Source: Roseomonas populi (lineage in GTDB: Bacteria > Pseudomonadota > Alphaproteobacteria > Acetobacterales > Acetobacteraceae). From it: a DNA stretch of 64,000 nt. Where the stretch lies: contig NZ_JANJOU010000004.1 of the NCBI RefSeq assembly GCF_024594815.1, positions 62,001 to 126,000 of the forward strand. Reading direction: 5' to 3'. Below the pieces are notes generated by a model, which made no database searches, was not told the DNA's origin, and saw only the letters and a program-made list of their open reading frames with translations. The position numbers and the translations under genes are program-made. Numbering within the stretch: position 1 is the stretch's first letter; every line of letters begins with the position of its first letter. Positions 24,520 to 33,656 of this stretch are shown piece after piece.

Positions 24520-27399
24520 ATGCGGGATGTCGCAGTCAGGGCCGGGCGCCTCGGGGCAGCTCTTCTGGTCGCGCTGGGGCCGGGCGGGGCTTTCGGCCAG
24601 GGCGCGGGCCAGCCGCTGATGCCGCCCTCGCTACCCTCCGCCCTGCCGGGCGGCATGTCGCTTCCGGGCCTGCCCTCCGGTTCCCAGCAGGACATCCTGC
24701 AGCGCATCCTGGACGCGGCGGGATCGCGCTTCCCCGGCGGTGGTTCCGCCATGCCCGCGCCGGCGCCCGTCGCGCCGCCCGTCATGCAGCCCCTGCCGGT
24801 GCCCGCGGCCCCGCTCCCCAACAGCTACCCGGCCTCTCCGGCGCCGCGCCTCGATCTCGCCGAGCCGCTTTCCAACACCGAGGCCTTCTTCGCCGCCCGC
24901 CTGCCGGAGCAGCAGCCGCCGCTGCGGCAGTTCGGCTACGACACCTTCCGCAACCTCGGCGCCCCGCCAGGGCCCGGGCCGGGCGTGGTGGGAGCGTTGC
25001 CGGACAGCTACGTGCTGGGCCGGGACGACGAGGTGGTGATCGCGATCCGCGGGCGATCGCGCCAATCCTACACACTGCGCATCGGGCGGGACGGGCTGCT
25101 GACCCTCCCGGACATCCCGCCCTTCCCTGCGGCCGGGCGCACGTTGCGGGATCTGCGCGCCGACATCGAGGCGCGGGTGGCGCGGGAGCTGGGCGGGTCC
25201 GAGGCCTATGTCTCGATCGGGCAGACCCGGCAGATCGCGATCTTCGTGGCGGGGGAGGTGGTGCGGCCGGGACTGGTGCCGCTGCCGGCCGTCGCCTCCC
25301 TGCTGGACGCGCTGGGGGCGGCGGGGGGCATCCGCCGCACCGGCAGCCTGCGCGCCGTGCGGGTGGAGGGGCCGGGAGGGGCGCGGGTGGTGGACCTCTA
25401 CGCCGCCATCGCCGGCACGCCGGGTAGCCCGGACCTGTCCCTGCGAGAGGGCGAGCGGGTGGTGGTGCCGCCGCTGGGCGGGGTTGTGGCGCTGGCCGGG
25501 GACGTGACGCGGCCCGCCATCTATGAACTGCCAGCGGGGGCCGGCGCCGCCCCGCTCTCCGCCCTGCTGGCCCTGGCGGGCGGGGCGCTGCGCCCGGCGG
25601 GGAACCGGTTCCTCTCCACGGGTACGGATGCGGGCGGGCGGCGGGCCCTGGCGGAGCTGGCGCCGGGATCGCCGGTGCGGCGGGGCGATGCCGTGACGAT
25701 CTCCCCCGGCGTGGACGCGGTCTCCGGCGGGCTGCGCCTGGCCGGGCATGTCGTGGCCCCGGTGATGCGGGGGGTGGGCGCGCGGGGCGGGGCGGGGCTG
25801 CGAGCCCTTCTGGCGGATCCGCGGGTGATCCGGCCGGACCCCTATGTCCGCATGGGCGTGGTCTGGCGGCAGGACGAGCGCACGCGGGTGCGGCGCTTCA
25901 TCGGCTTCGACCTGGGGCGGGTGATGAACGGGGGTGCGGAGCTGCCGCTGCGCGAGGGGGACGAGGTGATCCTCCTCTCGCAGGCGGACGTGCTCTGGCT
26001 CGCCTCTCCCGCCGTACAGCGGGCCCTGAAGGGGGATGTGGGGCAGGGCGCGGTGGCCGGAGCCCCGGTGCCCGGCGCTTCCGCGCCTGGGGCGATGCCG
26101 GGGATGGCGGGGGCCGCGACCCCCGGGGCGGCAGTGCCCGCGTCCCTGCCCGCCGGAGCGATGGCTGCGGCCGGCGCGGCGCCTTTCCCGGCGGCGGTGG
26201 CCACCGGGCCGGACTGCCCGGCGCTGACCGCCCTGGCGATCGCCGCGCGCTCCTCGCCGCTGCGTTTCGCGCATGCGCGCAGCGCGGGCTTCCCTGATAT
26301 CGGCACCCCGGGTTGCCCGCAGCTCTTCGTGGACTATCCGGCGCTGCTGCCCTTCCTGCTGGACCAGTCCGTGCTGCTCTCGGGCGAGGTGCGGCTGCCC
26401 GGGCTCTACCCCGTCCTCGACGACACGGGGCTGGACATGGTGCTCGCGGCCGCCGGCGGCACGGCGGACACGGCCGACCTCTCTTCCGTGGAGTTCGCGC
26501 GGGAGCCGCTGGAGAGCGCGGGCGCCATCCCGCTCACCCGCACGCTGCTGGACCTGCGGAGCCGGAACTTCGCGGCCATCCGTCTCTCCCCGCGCGACGC
26601 GGTGCGGGTGCCGCGCGGCTTCGGGGACCGCGACACGGGGCCGGTGACGCTGGTGGGCGAGTTCCTGCGCCCCGGCACCTACGACATCCGGCGCGGGGAG
26701 CGGCTTTCCGAGCTGCTGGCGAGGGCGGGAGGGCTGACGCAGCAGGCCTATCCCTACGGCGCCGTCTTCACGCGGGAGAGCGTGCGGCAGCGCCAGCAGG
26801 AGGGTTTCCAGCGCACGGCGCGGGAGCTGGAGACGAGCCTGATTCAGGTGGCGGCCGGGCAGGCCGTGGCGGGCAGCCGCCAGGGCAACCTGGACCTGGG
26901 CGGGGCGATCAACGCCGGCCAGGCGCTCGCCTCCACCCTGCGGGAGGCGCGGGCGGCGGGACGGATGGTTGTGGAGGCGAATCCGGTGGTGCTCGCTTCC
27001 CGCCCCGAGCTGGACGTGCTGCTGGAGCCGGGCGACCTGATCGTGATGCCCAAGCGCCCGAACGAGGTGACGGTGGTGGGCGCCGTGCTGAACCCGGGCA
27101 GCCTGCAGTTCGCCACGGGCTGGAAGGCGAGCCAGTACGTTCGCGGGGCGGGCGGGGAGCAGCGCTTCGCCGACATCTCCCGCGCCTTCATCGTGCTGCC
27201 GAACGGGCAGAGCGTGCCGGCGGGGCTGGGGAGCTGGCAGGCCGGCGGGCCGCCCGTGCCGCCGGGCAGCCTCGTCGTCGTGCCGCAGGATCCATCTCCC
27301 TACGAGACCTGGGGCTTCATCCGGGACCTGACCTCGGTGCTCGGGCAGATCTCCATCAGCTCGGCGGCGCTGGCGGTGATTTCGCGGCAGGCGAAGTAG
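24520..27399 (+). CDS. Wza-like polysaccharide export protein with multiple SLBB domains
   Basis: A 959-residue outer-membrane/periplasmic export protein. A signal-like segment (residues 1-30) precedes the Poly_export domain (YVLGRDDEVVIAIRGRSRQ). SLBB soluble-ligand-binding domains follow (IFVAGEVVRPGLVPLPAVASL, then VLLSGEVRLPGLYPVL, TLVGEFLRPGTYDI and VVGAVLNPGSLQF). A Gly/Ala/Pro-rich linker interrupts it near residues 507-565. Standard Wza is about 380 residues; this long multi-SLBB form resembles exporters in other alphaproteobacterial EPS loci. The ATG at 24520 follows GGGGCGGGGCGGG. It diverges from the lyase gene across a 99-bp promoter gap. Confidence 0.9.
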   Translation: MRDVAVRAGRLGAALLVALGPGGAFGQGAGQPLMPPSLPSALPGGMSLPGLPSGSQQDILQRILDAAGSRFPGGGSAMPAPAPVAPPVMQPLPVPAAPLPNSYPASPAPRLDLAEPLSNTEAFFAARLPEQQPPLRQFGYDTFRNLGAPPGPGPGVVGALPDSYVLGRDDEVVIAIRGRSRQSYTLRIGRDGLLTLPDIPPFPAAGRTLRDLRADIEARVARELGGSEAYVSIGQTRQIAIFVAGEVVRPGLVPLPAVASLLDALGAAGGIRRTGSLRAVRVEGPGGARVVDLYAAIAGTPGSPDLSLREGERVVVPPLGGVVALAGDVTRPAIYELPAGAGAAPLSALLALAGGALRPAGNRFLSTGTDAGGRRALAELAPGSPVRRGDAVTISPGVDAVSGGLRLAGHVVAPVMRGVGARGGAGLRALLADPRVIRPDPYVRMGVVWRQDERTRVRRFIGFDLGRVMNGGAELPLREGDEVILLSQADVLWLASPAVQRALKGDVGQGAVAGAPVPGASAPGAMPGMAGAATPGAAVPASLPAGAMAAAGAAPFPAAVATGPDCPALTALAIAARSSPLRFAHARSAGFPDIGTPGCPQLFVDYPALLPFLLDQSVLLSGEVRLPGLYPVLDDTGLDMVLAAAGGTADTADLSSVEFAREPLESAGAIPLTRTLLDLRSRNFAAIRLSPRDAVRVPRGFGDRDTGPVTLVGEFLRPGTYDIRRGERLSELLARAGGLTQQAYPYGAVFTRESVRQRQQEGFQRTARELETSLIQVAAGQAVAGSRQGNLDLGGAINAGQALASTLREARAAGRMVVEANPVVLASRPELDVLLEPGDLIVMPKRPNEVTVVGAVLNPGSLQFATGWKASQYVRGAGGEQRFADISRAFIVLPNGQSVPAGLGSWQAGGPPVPPGSLVVVPQDPSPYETWGFIRDLTSVLGQISISSAALAVISRQAK

Positions 27400-27512
27400 C
27401 GGGCGATCACGAAACGTTGCGGAGAGATGACGGGCGGGTAAGGTTTCCACTAGGATCGGCTTGCGCGGGGTGCCCAGGGCCCCCGCGCCAAGATCCGGGA
27501 TGGGAGGCCAAG

Positions 27513-27659
27513 ATGCACACCGCCCTGTATTCGAGCCTGCACACGCTCCGCGGCCCGAACCTTTCGCTTTCGCTCCTCGCCCTCGCGCTCGTGGTGACAC
27601 TGTTGGTGATGGAGCACGTCGTCGAGTGGCCGTTCCCGCTCTACCGCGAGACGCGGTAG
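27513..27659 (+). CDS. 48-residue single-helix membrane protein
   Basis: A short gene with a good ribosome site (GGGAGG, 5 bases before ATG 27513). It encodes 48 residues: a short polar start, one membrane helix (LSLLALALVVTLLVMEHVV) and a basic end YRETR. No family is recognised. It stands alone, 113 bases after the exporter gene, and the helix with its clear Shine-Dalgarno argues that it is real. Its partner and role are unknown. Confidence 0.6.
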   Translation: MHTALYSSLHTLRGPNLSLSLLALALVVTLLVMEHVVEWPFPLYRETR

Positions 27660-27825
27660 GGGCTGCACGGGCCCGTAGCTGCCGGCCGGTGCCGCCCGGC
27701 CGCCGCTTCGGGCTGGGCACTGCCGGGTAGGACGCATCGCCTTCCCGGGGCTCCGCCGCGCCCTGGCGGTGAAGTGCGCGCGAGGTTCCTTGCGCCGCCT
27801 CGGCTTTCCGCCGACAGGATCGGGG

Positions 27826-28992
27826 ATGCCGTCCCTGAACCCCCTCCTGCTCGACACGGGCAGCCCGCCCATCCCGGAGATCCAGCGCTGGGGCAGCCTC
27901 TACAACGGTGGGGGCGGGCCGCTGCTGAACATGTGCCAGGCCGTGCCCTCCTACCCGCCCGCGCCGGGGATGCTGGAGCGGCTGGCAGCGGCCGCGGGCG
28001 ATCCCGCTTCCGCCTCCTACGGCCCGATCATGGGCGACGCGGCGCTGCGGGCGGCTTACGCGGCCGATCTCAATCGCGCCTATGGCGGGCGGATCGGCGC
28101 GGCGGAGGTGGCCATCACCGCCGGCTGCAACCAGGCCTACTTCGTCGCCATGATGGCGCTGGCGGGGCGCGGGGACGCGGTGCTGCTGCCCACGCCCTGG
28201 TACTTCAACCACCGCATGGTGCTGGACATGTTCGGCGTGGAGCCGCGGCCGCTGCCGTGCCGCTCCGCGCGCGGCTTCGTGCCGGACCCGGAGGAGGCGG
28301 CGGCGCTGATCGATGAGCGCGTGCGCGCGATCGTGCTGGTGACGCCGAACAACCCGACCGGCGCGATCTACCCGCCCGAGGTGATCGCGCGGTTCCACAC
28401 CCTGTGCCGGGAACGCGGCATCTGGCTGGTGCTGGACGAGACCTACCGCGACTTCCTGCCCATCGGGGTGGACCGGCCGCATGGCCTGCTCTCCGGCGAT
28501 GAGTGGCCGGAGAACCTTGTCCAACTCTACAGCTTCTCCAAGTCCTTCGCGATGCCCGGGCACCGGCTGGGCGCGATCGGGGCGCCCACGGCGCTGCTGC
28601 CGGAACTCGGCAAGGTGATGGATTGCGTGCAGATCTGCGCCGCCCGCGCCGGGCAGGCCGCGCTGGCCTGGGGGCTGGGCGCGCTGGACGAGTGGCGCGC
28701 GGAGAAGCGGGCTGCAACGCAGGAGAGGATCGAGACGGTGCGCGCCGCCTTCTCCCGCCTGCCGGGATGGGAGCTGGAGGCGCTGGGGGCGTATTTCGCC
28801 TATGTGCGCCATCCCTTCGGCGAGACCTCCGCCTGGCGCGTGGCGGAGGAGCTGGCGACGAAGCACGGGCTGATGTGCCTGCCCGGCCCCGCCTTCGCCG
28901 GGGAGGAGGCGCATCTGCGGATCGCCTTCGCCAACGTGGACGAGGCGGGGATCGTGGCGATGGAGGAGCGGCTGCGGGCGGCGACGCCCTGA
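27826..28992 (+). CDS. class I/II PLP-dependent aminotransferase
   Basis: A 388-residue fold-type I aminotransferase. Visible elements are NNPTGAIYPPE, LDETYRDFLP and the PLP Lys in YSFSKSFAMPGHRLGA, with the substrate Arg likely in HLRIAFAN near the C-terminus. Such enzymes act on aspartate, aromatic or branched amino acids, and the substrate cannot be read from sequence. The ATG at 27826 has AGGATCGGGG before it; an upstream GTG/ATG adds nineteen unlikely residues. It has no clear operon partner. Confidence 0.9.
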   Translation: MPSLNPLLLDTGSPPIPEIQRWGSLYNGGGGPLLNMCQAVPSYPPAPGMLERLAAAAGDPASASYGPIMGDAALRAAYAADLNRAYGGRIGAAEVAITAGCNQAYFVAMMALAGRGDAVLLPTPWYFNHRMVLDMFGVEPRPLPCRSARGFVPDPEEAAALIDERVRAIVLVTPNNPTGAIYPPEVIARFHTLCRERGIWLVLDETYRDFLPIGVDRPHGLLSGDEWPENLVQLYSFSKSFAMPGHRLGAIGAPTALLPELGKVMDCVQICAARAGQAALAWGLGALDEWRAEKRAATQERIETVRAAFSRLPGWELEALGAYFAYVRHPFGETSAWRVAEELATKHGLMCLPGPAFAGEEAHLRIAFANVDEAGIVAMEERLRAATP

Positions 28993-29126
28993 GCGGCCGC
29001 CCCGGTAAGAGCGCCGCCATTCCCGGCCCATCCCGCGCTCCCAGCGCATCGTTTCTGTGCCAGCCTGGGCCGTGACGGGGCGGGCCCATGCTGGACGACT
29101 CGATCTGCACACGAGAGGGGACGGAA

Positions 29127-30089
29127 ATGGACCAGCATCCGGCAAGCCGGCGCGACGTGATGGGGATGGGGGCCGCCGCGATCGGCCTCGGGGTCCTCCC
29201 GGTTGCGGCCGCGCACGCACAGCAGGCGCCCACAGCAGCGGCGGAGAGGGCGGCCTATGCCCCGCGCTTCGTCAACTCGCCCGATGGCGTGCGCCTGGCG
29301 ACCTATGAGTTCGGCAATCCGCGGGGGGCCGCGATCCTTTTCCTGCACGGCTTCGCGCAGGCCGCCCTGTCCTGGGACCGGCAGCTGCGCGACCCCGCGC
29401 TCGCGCGCGAGTTCCGCGTGGTCGCGATCGACCTGCGGGGCCACGGCATGAGTTCCAAACCCGAGGGGGACGCCTTCTACAAGCCGGGCCAGGTCTGGGC
29501 CGACGACGTGCGGAGCGTCATCGCCGAGCTGGGCCTGCAGCGGCCCGTCCTCGTCGGGTGGTCCTATGCCGGGCGGGTCGTCGGCGATTACCTCAACGCC
29601 CATGGGGCCGCCGCGCTGGCGGGCATCAACTACGTCGATGCCAGCAGCTCGCTCAGTGATCCGGCCTTCTTCGGGGCCGATGCTGGGCTCCTCGGCCCGC
29701 AGGCCATGCTGGCGCCGGGCATCGATGGCTTCATCGATGGCACGGTCCGCTTCCTGCGCTCCTGCTTCGCCACCCAGCCCGAGCCCGCGGACTTCCAGAC
29801 CATGCTGGCCTTCAACATGCTGGCGCCGCACTACGTGCGCGCCGGCCTCGCGGGCCGCCCTGCGAATTATGACGAAGCCCTGAAGGCGCTGCGCCTGCCC
29901 GTGCTGGTCAGCCATGGCGAGAAGGACCGGATCCTCACCACGGCGATGGCCCGCTTCACGGCCGGCGCGGTGCCGGGCGCACGACTCTCGCTCTACGCGG
30001 ATAGCGGCCACGCGCCGTTCTGGGAGGAGGCCCCCCGCTTCAACCGCGAGCTGGCCGACTTCGTCCGGCTGGCCCAGGCGGCGCGGTAG
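29127..30089 (+). CDS. Tat-exported alpha/beta hydrolase
   Basis: A 320-residue alpha/beta hydrolase. The N-terminus carries a twin-arginine-like signal (SRRDVMGMGAAAIGLGVL, cleavage near AHA). The nucleophile elbow is VGWSYAGRV (Ser). The oxyanion region is LFLHGFAQAALSW, the acid is in VSHGEKDRIL, and the His is in SGHAPFWEE. It resembles chloroperoxidase/esterase-type hydrolases. The ATG at 29127 follows GAGAGGGGACGG; an ATG at 29088 would place extra residues before the signal. The substrate is unknown. Confidence 0.88.
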   Translation: MDQHPASRRDVMGMGAAAIGLGVLPVAAAHAQQAPTAAAERAAYAPRFVNSPDGVRLATYEFGNPRGAAILFLHGFAQAALSWDRQLRDPALAREFRVVAIDLRGHGMSSKPEGDAFYKPGQVWADDVRSVIAELGLQRPVLVGWSYAGRVVGDYLNAHGAAALAGINYVDASSSLSDPAFFGADAGLLGPQAMLAPGIDGFIDGTVRFLRSCFATQPEPADFQTMLAFNMLAPHYVRAGLAGRPANYDEALKALRLPVLVSHGEKDRILTTAMARFTAGAVPGARLSLYADSGHAPFWEEAPRFNRELADFVRLAQAAR

Positions 30090-30183
30090 CAGGGCGGCGC
30101 GGTAACAGGGCGGCCGCCCCGGCGGGCAGGCCCGGCCGGCGGGGCGGGTTTGCCCGGCGGACGGGCCTGGGCGGGGTTCCGGC

Positions 30184-30510
30184 TCAGCGTCGCGTTCGTG
30201 CCCGCCTTCGGACCGAGATCGCGAGGAGAAGGACCGCCGCGCCCGCCAGAACGGGCGCAAGGGCTGGCGCTGCCCGCATCAGCGGGACGTAGAGCCGGCC
30301 GTAGGCAAGGCTGGGTTCGTCGCGGTCGAGCACTATCTGCTCCGGGAGGGGTCGATCCCGGGCCTCCGGGCGCTCGATCCACATCGCCGGTTCTCGCTTG
30401 AGCACGAGGATGGCTGTCGGTTCGTCCGACAGGTAGATCACCCCGGTGAAGAGGCGGGCACCTCCGATCAGGAGGGACAGGACGAACAGCCCCAACGCAA
30501 GCTTGCGCAT
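30184..30510 (-). CDS. small two-helix membrane protein, unknown function
   Basis: A 108-residue protein with a membrane helix at each end (LALGLFVLSLLIGGARLF and ALAPVLAGAAVLLLAISV) and a charged periplasmic-type loop between (ERPEARDRPLPEQIVL). The C-terminus is very basic. No family is recognised. It starts 36 bases after the stop of the PurD-like gene, probably in the same transcript. An in-frame GTG at 30546 would add twelve residues; ATG 30510 was chosen because the helix begins right after it. Confidence 0.6.
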   Translation of the reverse strand: MRKLALGLFVLSLLIGGARLFTGVIYLSDEPTAILVLKREPAMWIERPEARDRPLPEQIVLDRDEPSLAYGRLYVPLMRAAPALAPVLAGAAVLLLAISVRRRARTRR

Positions 30511-30546
30511 CGGCGGGTGCTCAGGCCCTTCTCTTCCCGCGGCCAC

Positions 30547-31812
30547 TCAGCCCGGCAGCCAGCCCAGGGCGCGCAGCCGTTCCCGCTCGCCCCTGAGAAA
30601 CCGGTCCCCGATATCAGCCCTCCAGCGCAGCTCGGGGGCGACGACGTTGCGGGCGCGGGTGCGAGCATCTTCCTGCGCCTCTTCCACCGTGGCGCCGGTG
30701 CCGGTGACGATCATCAGATGGCCGGAGCGGCGGTGGCCAAGGAGCTGGCCGTCCTCCATCCGCACATCGACGAGGTGGTAGCGGTCCAGTTCCGGGCCCT
30801 CGGGCTGGCGAAGGAAGAAGATCGGAGGGTCTTCATCCGGCGCGGAGGATTCCGTGTGGGCGGGGAAGGGCGGCACGGTGAGGACGATGGCCACGGACCA
30901 GCCGGGGCGGGTGGTGAAGCGGTCCGTGCCGCCCGCGGCCATGCGTGCCATGAGGTCGCCCCAGCCATCGGGCTGCAGCGCGGCCAGCACGGCGAAGCCG
31001 GGGTTGCCGAAGCGGCAGGTGAACTCCAGGGGCCAGACGCCCCGCTCGTTCACGATGAGATTGAGGTTCACGTAGCCGACATGGCCGGCCTCCGCGAAGT
31101 GGGGTGCCATGCGGTCCAGCGTGGCGGCGAAGAGCTTCTCGGAGTCGTCATAGGCGGCGAGGGTGCCCATCTCGCCGGTCATCTCGCCCATCTCGCCGGT
31201 GAAGAAGCGCTTGTGCTCGAAGTCGATGCAGGCGGGGCGGAGGAACTTCGTGCCGTCGAAATAGGCGCCGACGCCGACCTCCACCCCGTCCAGCCGCTCC
31301 ATCAGCAGCACGCGGCCCTCGCCCGCGCGGCGGAGCATGAAGGCGAGGTCCGCGCCCTCCGGGTGATCTCCGACGAAGGTGGTGCGGGCGGTGTCGTCGT
31401 GCTTCAGCACGTAGCGGCCGGGGTGGCGGGCCAGCCATTCGAGGGCGAGGGAGGGGTGGGCGAAGGAGTGGCTCTCCGCGATGGCGAGCCCGGCTTCCTG
31501 CAGGACGGTTTGGCCGAACTCGCGCTCCGCCTCCAGCCGGTCGCCGAAAGTGCTGCCGCCGACGACGCGGTAGCCCTGGGCGCGCAACTCCTCCTGCACG
31601 GCACCGCGGCCGATGCGCTCGAAGAAGATGATGCCGTCGCGCCCGACCCAATCCAGTTCGGCCCGCCAGTCCGGCACGGTCTCGATGATGCCGCCGAAGG
31701 CGCGGCGCTCCGGCGGGTCCTCCGCGTGGACGCGGACCTCGTGGCCTTCCCGGCGGAGGGAGAGGTAGACGTCGCCGAGATAGGCGCGCGGGCCGATGGC
31801 GAGGATCCGCAT
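30547..31812 (-). CDS. PurD-like ATP-grasp protein (GAR-synthetase paralogue)
   Basis: A 421-residue ATP-grasp protein related to phosphoribosylamine-glycine ligase. The middle holds the ATP-grasp signature (YVLKHDDTARTTFVGDH, VLLMERLDGVEVGVGAYFDG) and WPLEFTCRFGNPGFAVLAAL, close to PurD's metal-binding segment. The N-terminal GGREHA loop of true PurD is absent: it starts MRILAIGPRAYLGDVYLSL. This is a divergent group, often labelled PurD but with unproven substrate. The ATG at 31812 has GGAG upstream; GTG 31818 is two codons earlier. A purine role should not be assumed. Confidence 0.8.
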   Translation of the reverse strand: MRILAIGPRAYLGDVYLSLRREGHEVRVHAEDPPERRAFGGIIETVPDWRAELDWVGRDGIIFFERIGRGAVQEELRAQGYRVVGGSTFGDRLEAEREFGQTVLQEAGLAIAESHSFAHPSLALEWLARHPGRYVLKHDDTARTTFVGDHPEGADLAFMLRRAGEGRVLLMERLDGVEVGVGAYFDGTKFLRPACIDFEHKRFFTGEMGEMTGEMGTLAAYDDSEKLFAATLDRMAPHFAEAGHVGYVNLNLIVNERGVWPLEFTCRFGNPGFAVLAALQPDGWGDLMARMAAGGTDRFTTRPGWSVAIVLTVPPFPAHTESSAPDEDPPIFFLRQPEGPELDRYHLVDVRMEDGQLLGHRRSGHLMIVTGTGATVEEAQEDARTRARNVVAPELRWRADIGDRFLRGERERLRALGWLPG

Positions 31813-31877
31813 GCTCACTCCGTCTCAGCGATGGTTCCTGAAGATGTGGACGGCACGGGATGTCTCAACCCCGCCCG

Positions 31878-33656
31878 CTACATCCCCGCGAATTGGAGCC
31901 GCGCCAGCCGCGCGTAGAGGCCGTCCTCCCGCACCAGCGCATCATGCGTGCCCTCCGCCACGAAGCGCCCCTCCTCCATCACCAGGATGCGGTCCGCCCG
32001 GCGCACGGTGGCCAGGCGGTGGGCGATGACGAGGACGGCGCGGCCGCGGGAGAGGCGGGCGAGCGCGGCCTGCACGGCCGCCTCGCTCTCCGCGTCCAGC
32101 GCGCTCGTCGCCTCGTCGAGCAGCAGCAGGGGTGGGTCGCGCAGGACGGCGCGGGCGATGGCGATGCGCTGGCGCTGCCCGCCGGAGAGGCGCACGCCCT
32201 TCTCGCCGAGGAAGGTGGCGTAGCCCTGCGGCAGGGCGTCCACGAAGCCCTCCGCGTCGGCGGCGCGGGCGGCGGCACGGATCTCGGCCTCCGTCGCGTC
32301 GGGGCGGCCGTAGCGGATGTTCTCCGTCACGTCCGTGCCGAAGATCACGGGGTCCTGGGGGACAAGGGCGATGCGGGCGCGGATGGCGGCGGGGTCGGCC
32401 GCGCGCAGGTCCACGCCGTCCAGCGTGACGCGGCCGGCGTCCGGGTCGCGGAAGCGCAGCGCGAGCTGGAAAAGGGTGGATTTCCCGGCGCCGGAGGGGC
32501 CGACCACGGCCACCGTCTCGCCGGGCTCCACGCGGAGGGAGGCACCGTCCAGCGCCGCGCGCTCCGGGCGGCTGGGATAGAGGAGGCGGACGTTCTCGAA
32601 GGCCAGGCGGCCCACCGGGCGGCCGGGGGCAGGGGCGGGCAGGGGCGCGGGGTTCGCGGGCGCCCGGATCTCCGGCGTGACGGCGAGGAACTCGCCCACC
32701 CGCTCCGCCGCGCCCGCCGCGCGCTGCACCTCGCTCCACAGCTCGGAGAGCGAAGTGGAGGAGCTGGCGAGGAGCACGGCATAGAAGACGAAGGCGGAGA
32801 GCTCCCCGCCCGTCAGGCGCCCGGAGAGCACGGAATGGCCGCCGACCCAGAGGGCGAGGGTGATGGCGCCGAAGCCGAGCAGGATGAGGGAGAGCATGAA
32901 GCCCGCGCGCACGCGAATGCGGGCGAGGGAGGCGGCGACGCTCTCTTCCGCGCGCTCCACGAAGCGGGCGAGGTCCGCCGCCTCGTGGTTCTGGGCCTGC
33001 ACGGTGGACATCGCGTTCAGCGTTTCCTCCGCCTGGGCGCCGAGATCGGCCACGCGCTCCTGCGCCACGCGGCTGAGGCGCCTCTCCCGCCGCCCGAAGA
33101 GGACGAGGGGCAGGACGATGAGCGGCGTGACGGCGACGACGACGAGGGTGAGGCGCGGGCTGGTGAAGAACAGCATCGCCAGCGCGCCGAGGGCGGTGAC
33201 GAGGGCGCGCAGCCACTGCGAGACCGCCGCGCCGACGAGCCCGCGCAGGATCTCCGTATCCGCGGTGAGGAGGGTGAGCACGTCGCCCGTGCGGCGCTGC
33301 TCGTAGAAGCTCGGCGGCAGGTCCAGTGCGTGGGAGAAGACGCGGCGGCGCAGCGCCGCGCCCACCCGCTCCCCCAGCCACGAGACGAGGTAGAAGCGCG
33401 TGGCGGTGCTGACGGCGAGCAGGACCACGAGGCCGAAGAGGAGCAGGGCCTGGCGGTTCAGGGCCTCGATGCTCTCGAAGCCCTGGTCCACCATGTGCCG
33501 CAGCCCCTGGCCGAGGAGCAGCAGCAAGCCGGCGGCGGTGGCCATGGCGAGCACCGCGCCCGCGACACGGCCGGCATGGGCGCGCAGCAGCGGCAGCACG
33601 ATTCGCAGAGCGGGCAGGCGGCTCACGCGTTGGGATGCGGGGGCGGCGTTGCTCAA
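31878..33656 (-). CDS. ABC exporter, fused permease and ATPase (MsbA-like)
   Basis: A 592-residue half-transporter. The N-terminal six-helix type IV exporter domain precedes a nucleotide-binding domain with Walker A GPSGAGKS, Q-loop VPQDPVIFG, signature LSGGQRQR, Walker B LLLLDEATSALD and H-loop AHRL. It would work as a homodimer, moving lipids, drugs or glycolipids out of the inner membrane. The start is TTG 33656, in a TTGA overlap with the phosphoesterase stop, so translation is coupled. The substrate cannot be read from sequence. Confidence 0.93.
   Translation of the reverse strand: MSNAAPASQRVSRLPALRIVLPLLRAHAGRVAGAVLAMATAAGLLLLLGQGLRHMVDQGFESIEALNRQALLLFGLVVLLAVSTATRFYLVSWLGERVGAALRRRVFSHALDLPPSFYEQRRTGDVLTLLTADTEILRGLVGAAVSQWLRALVTALGALAMLFFTSPRLTLVVVAVTPLIVLPLVLFGRRERRLSRVAQERVADLGAQAEETLNAMSTVQAQNHEAADLARFVERAEESVAASLARIRVRAGFMLSLILLGFGAITLALWVGGHSVLSGRLTGGELSAFVFYAVLLASSSTSLSELWSEVQRAAGAAERVGEFLAVTPEIRAPANPAPLPAPAPGRPVGRLAFENVRLLYPSRPERAALDGASLRVEPGETVAVVGPSGAGKSTLFQLALRFRDPDAGRVTLDGVDLRAADPAAIRARIALVPQDPVIFGTDVTENIRYGRPDATEAEIRAAARAADAEGFVDALPQGYATFLGEKGVRLSGGQRQRIAIARAVLRDPPLLLLDEATSALDAESEAAVQAALARLSRGRAVLVIAHRLATVRRADRILVMEEGRFVAEGTHDALVREDGLYARLARLQFAGM

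Noticed and set aside
24631-29220. 1529-codon minus-strand open frame opposite the Wza-like and aminotransferase genes
   Set aside because: It spans two clear plus-strand genes and their gap, has no recognisable domain, and its composition is the antisense of coding DNA.
30547-31812. Calling this gene purD
   Set aside because: The ATP-grasp part is similar, but the PurD-specific N-terminal GGREHA loop is missing, so the symbol was withheld.
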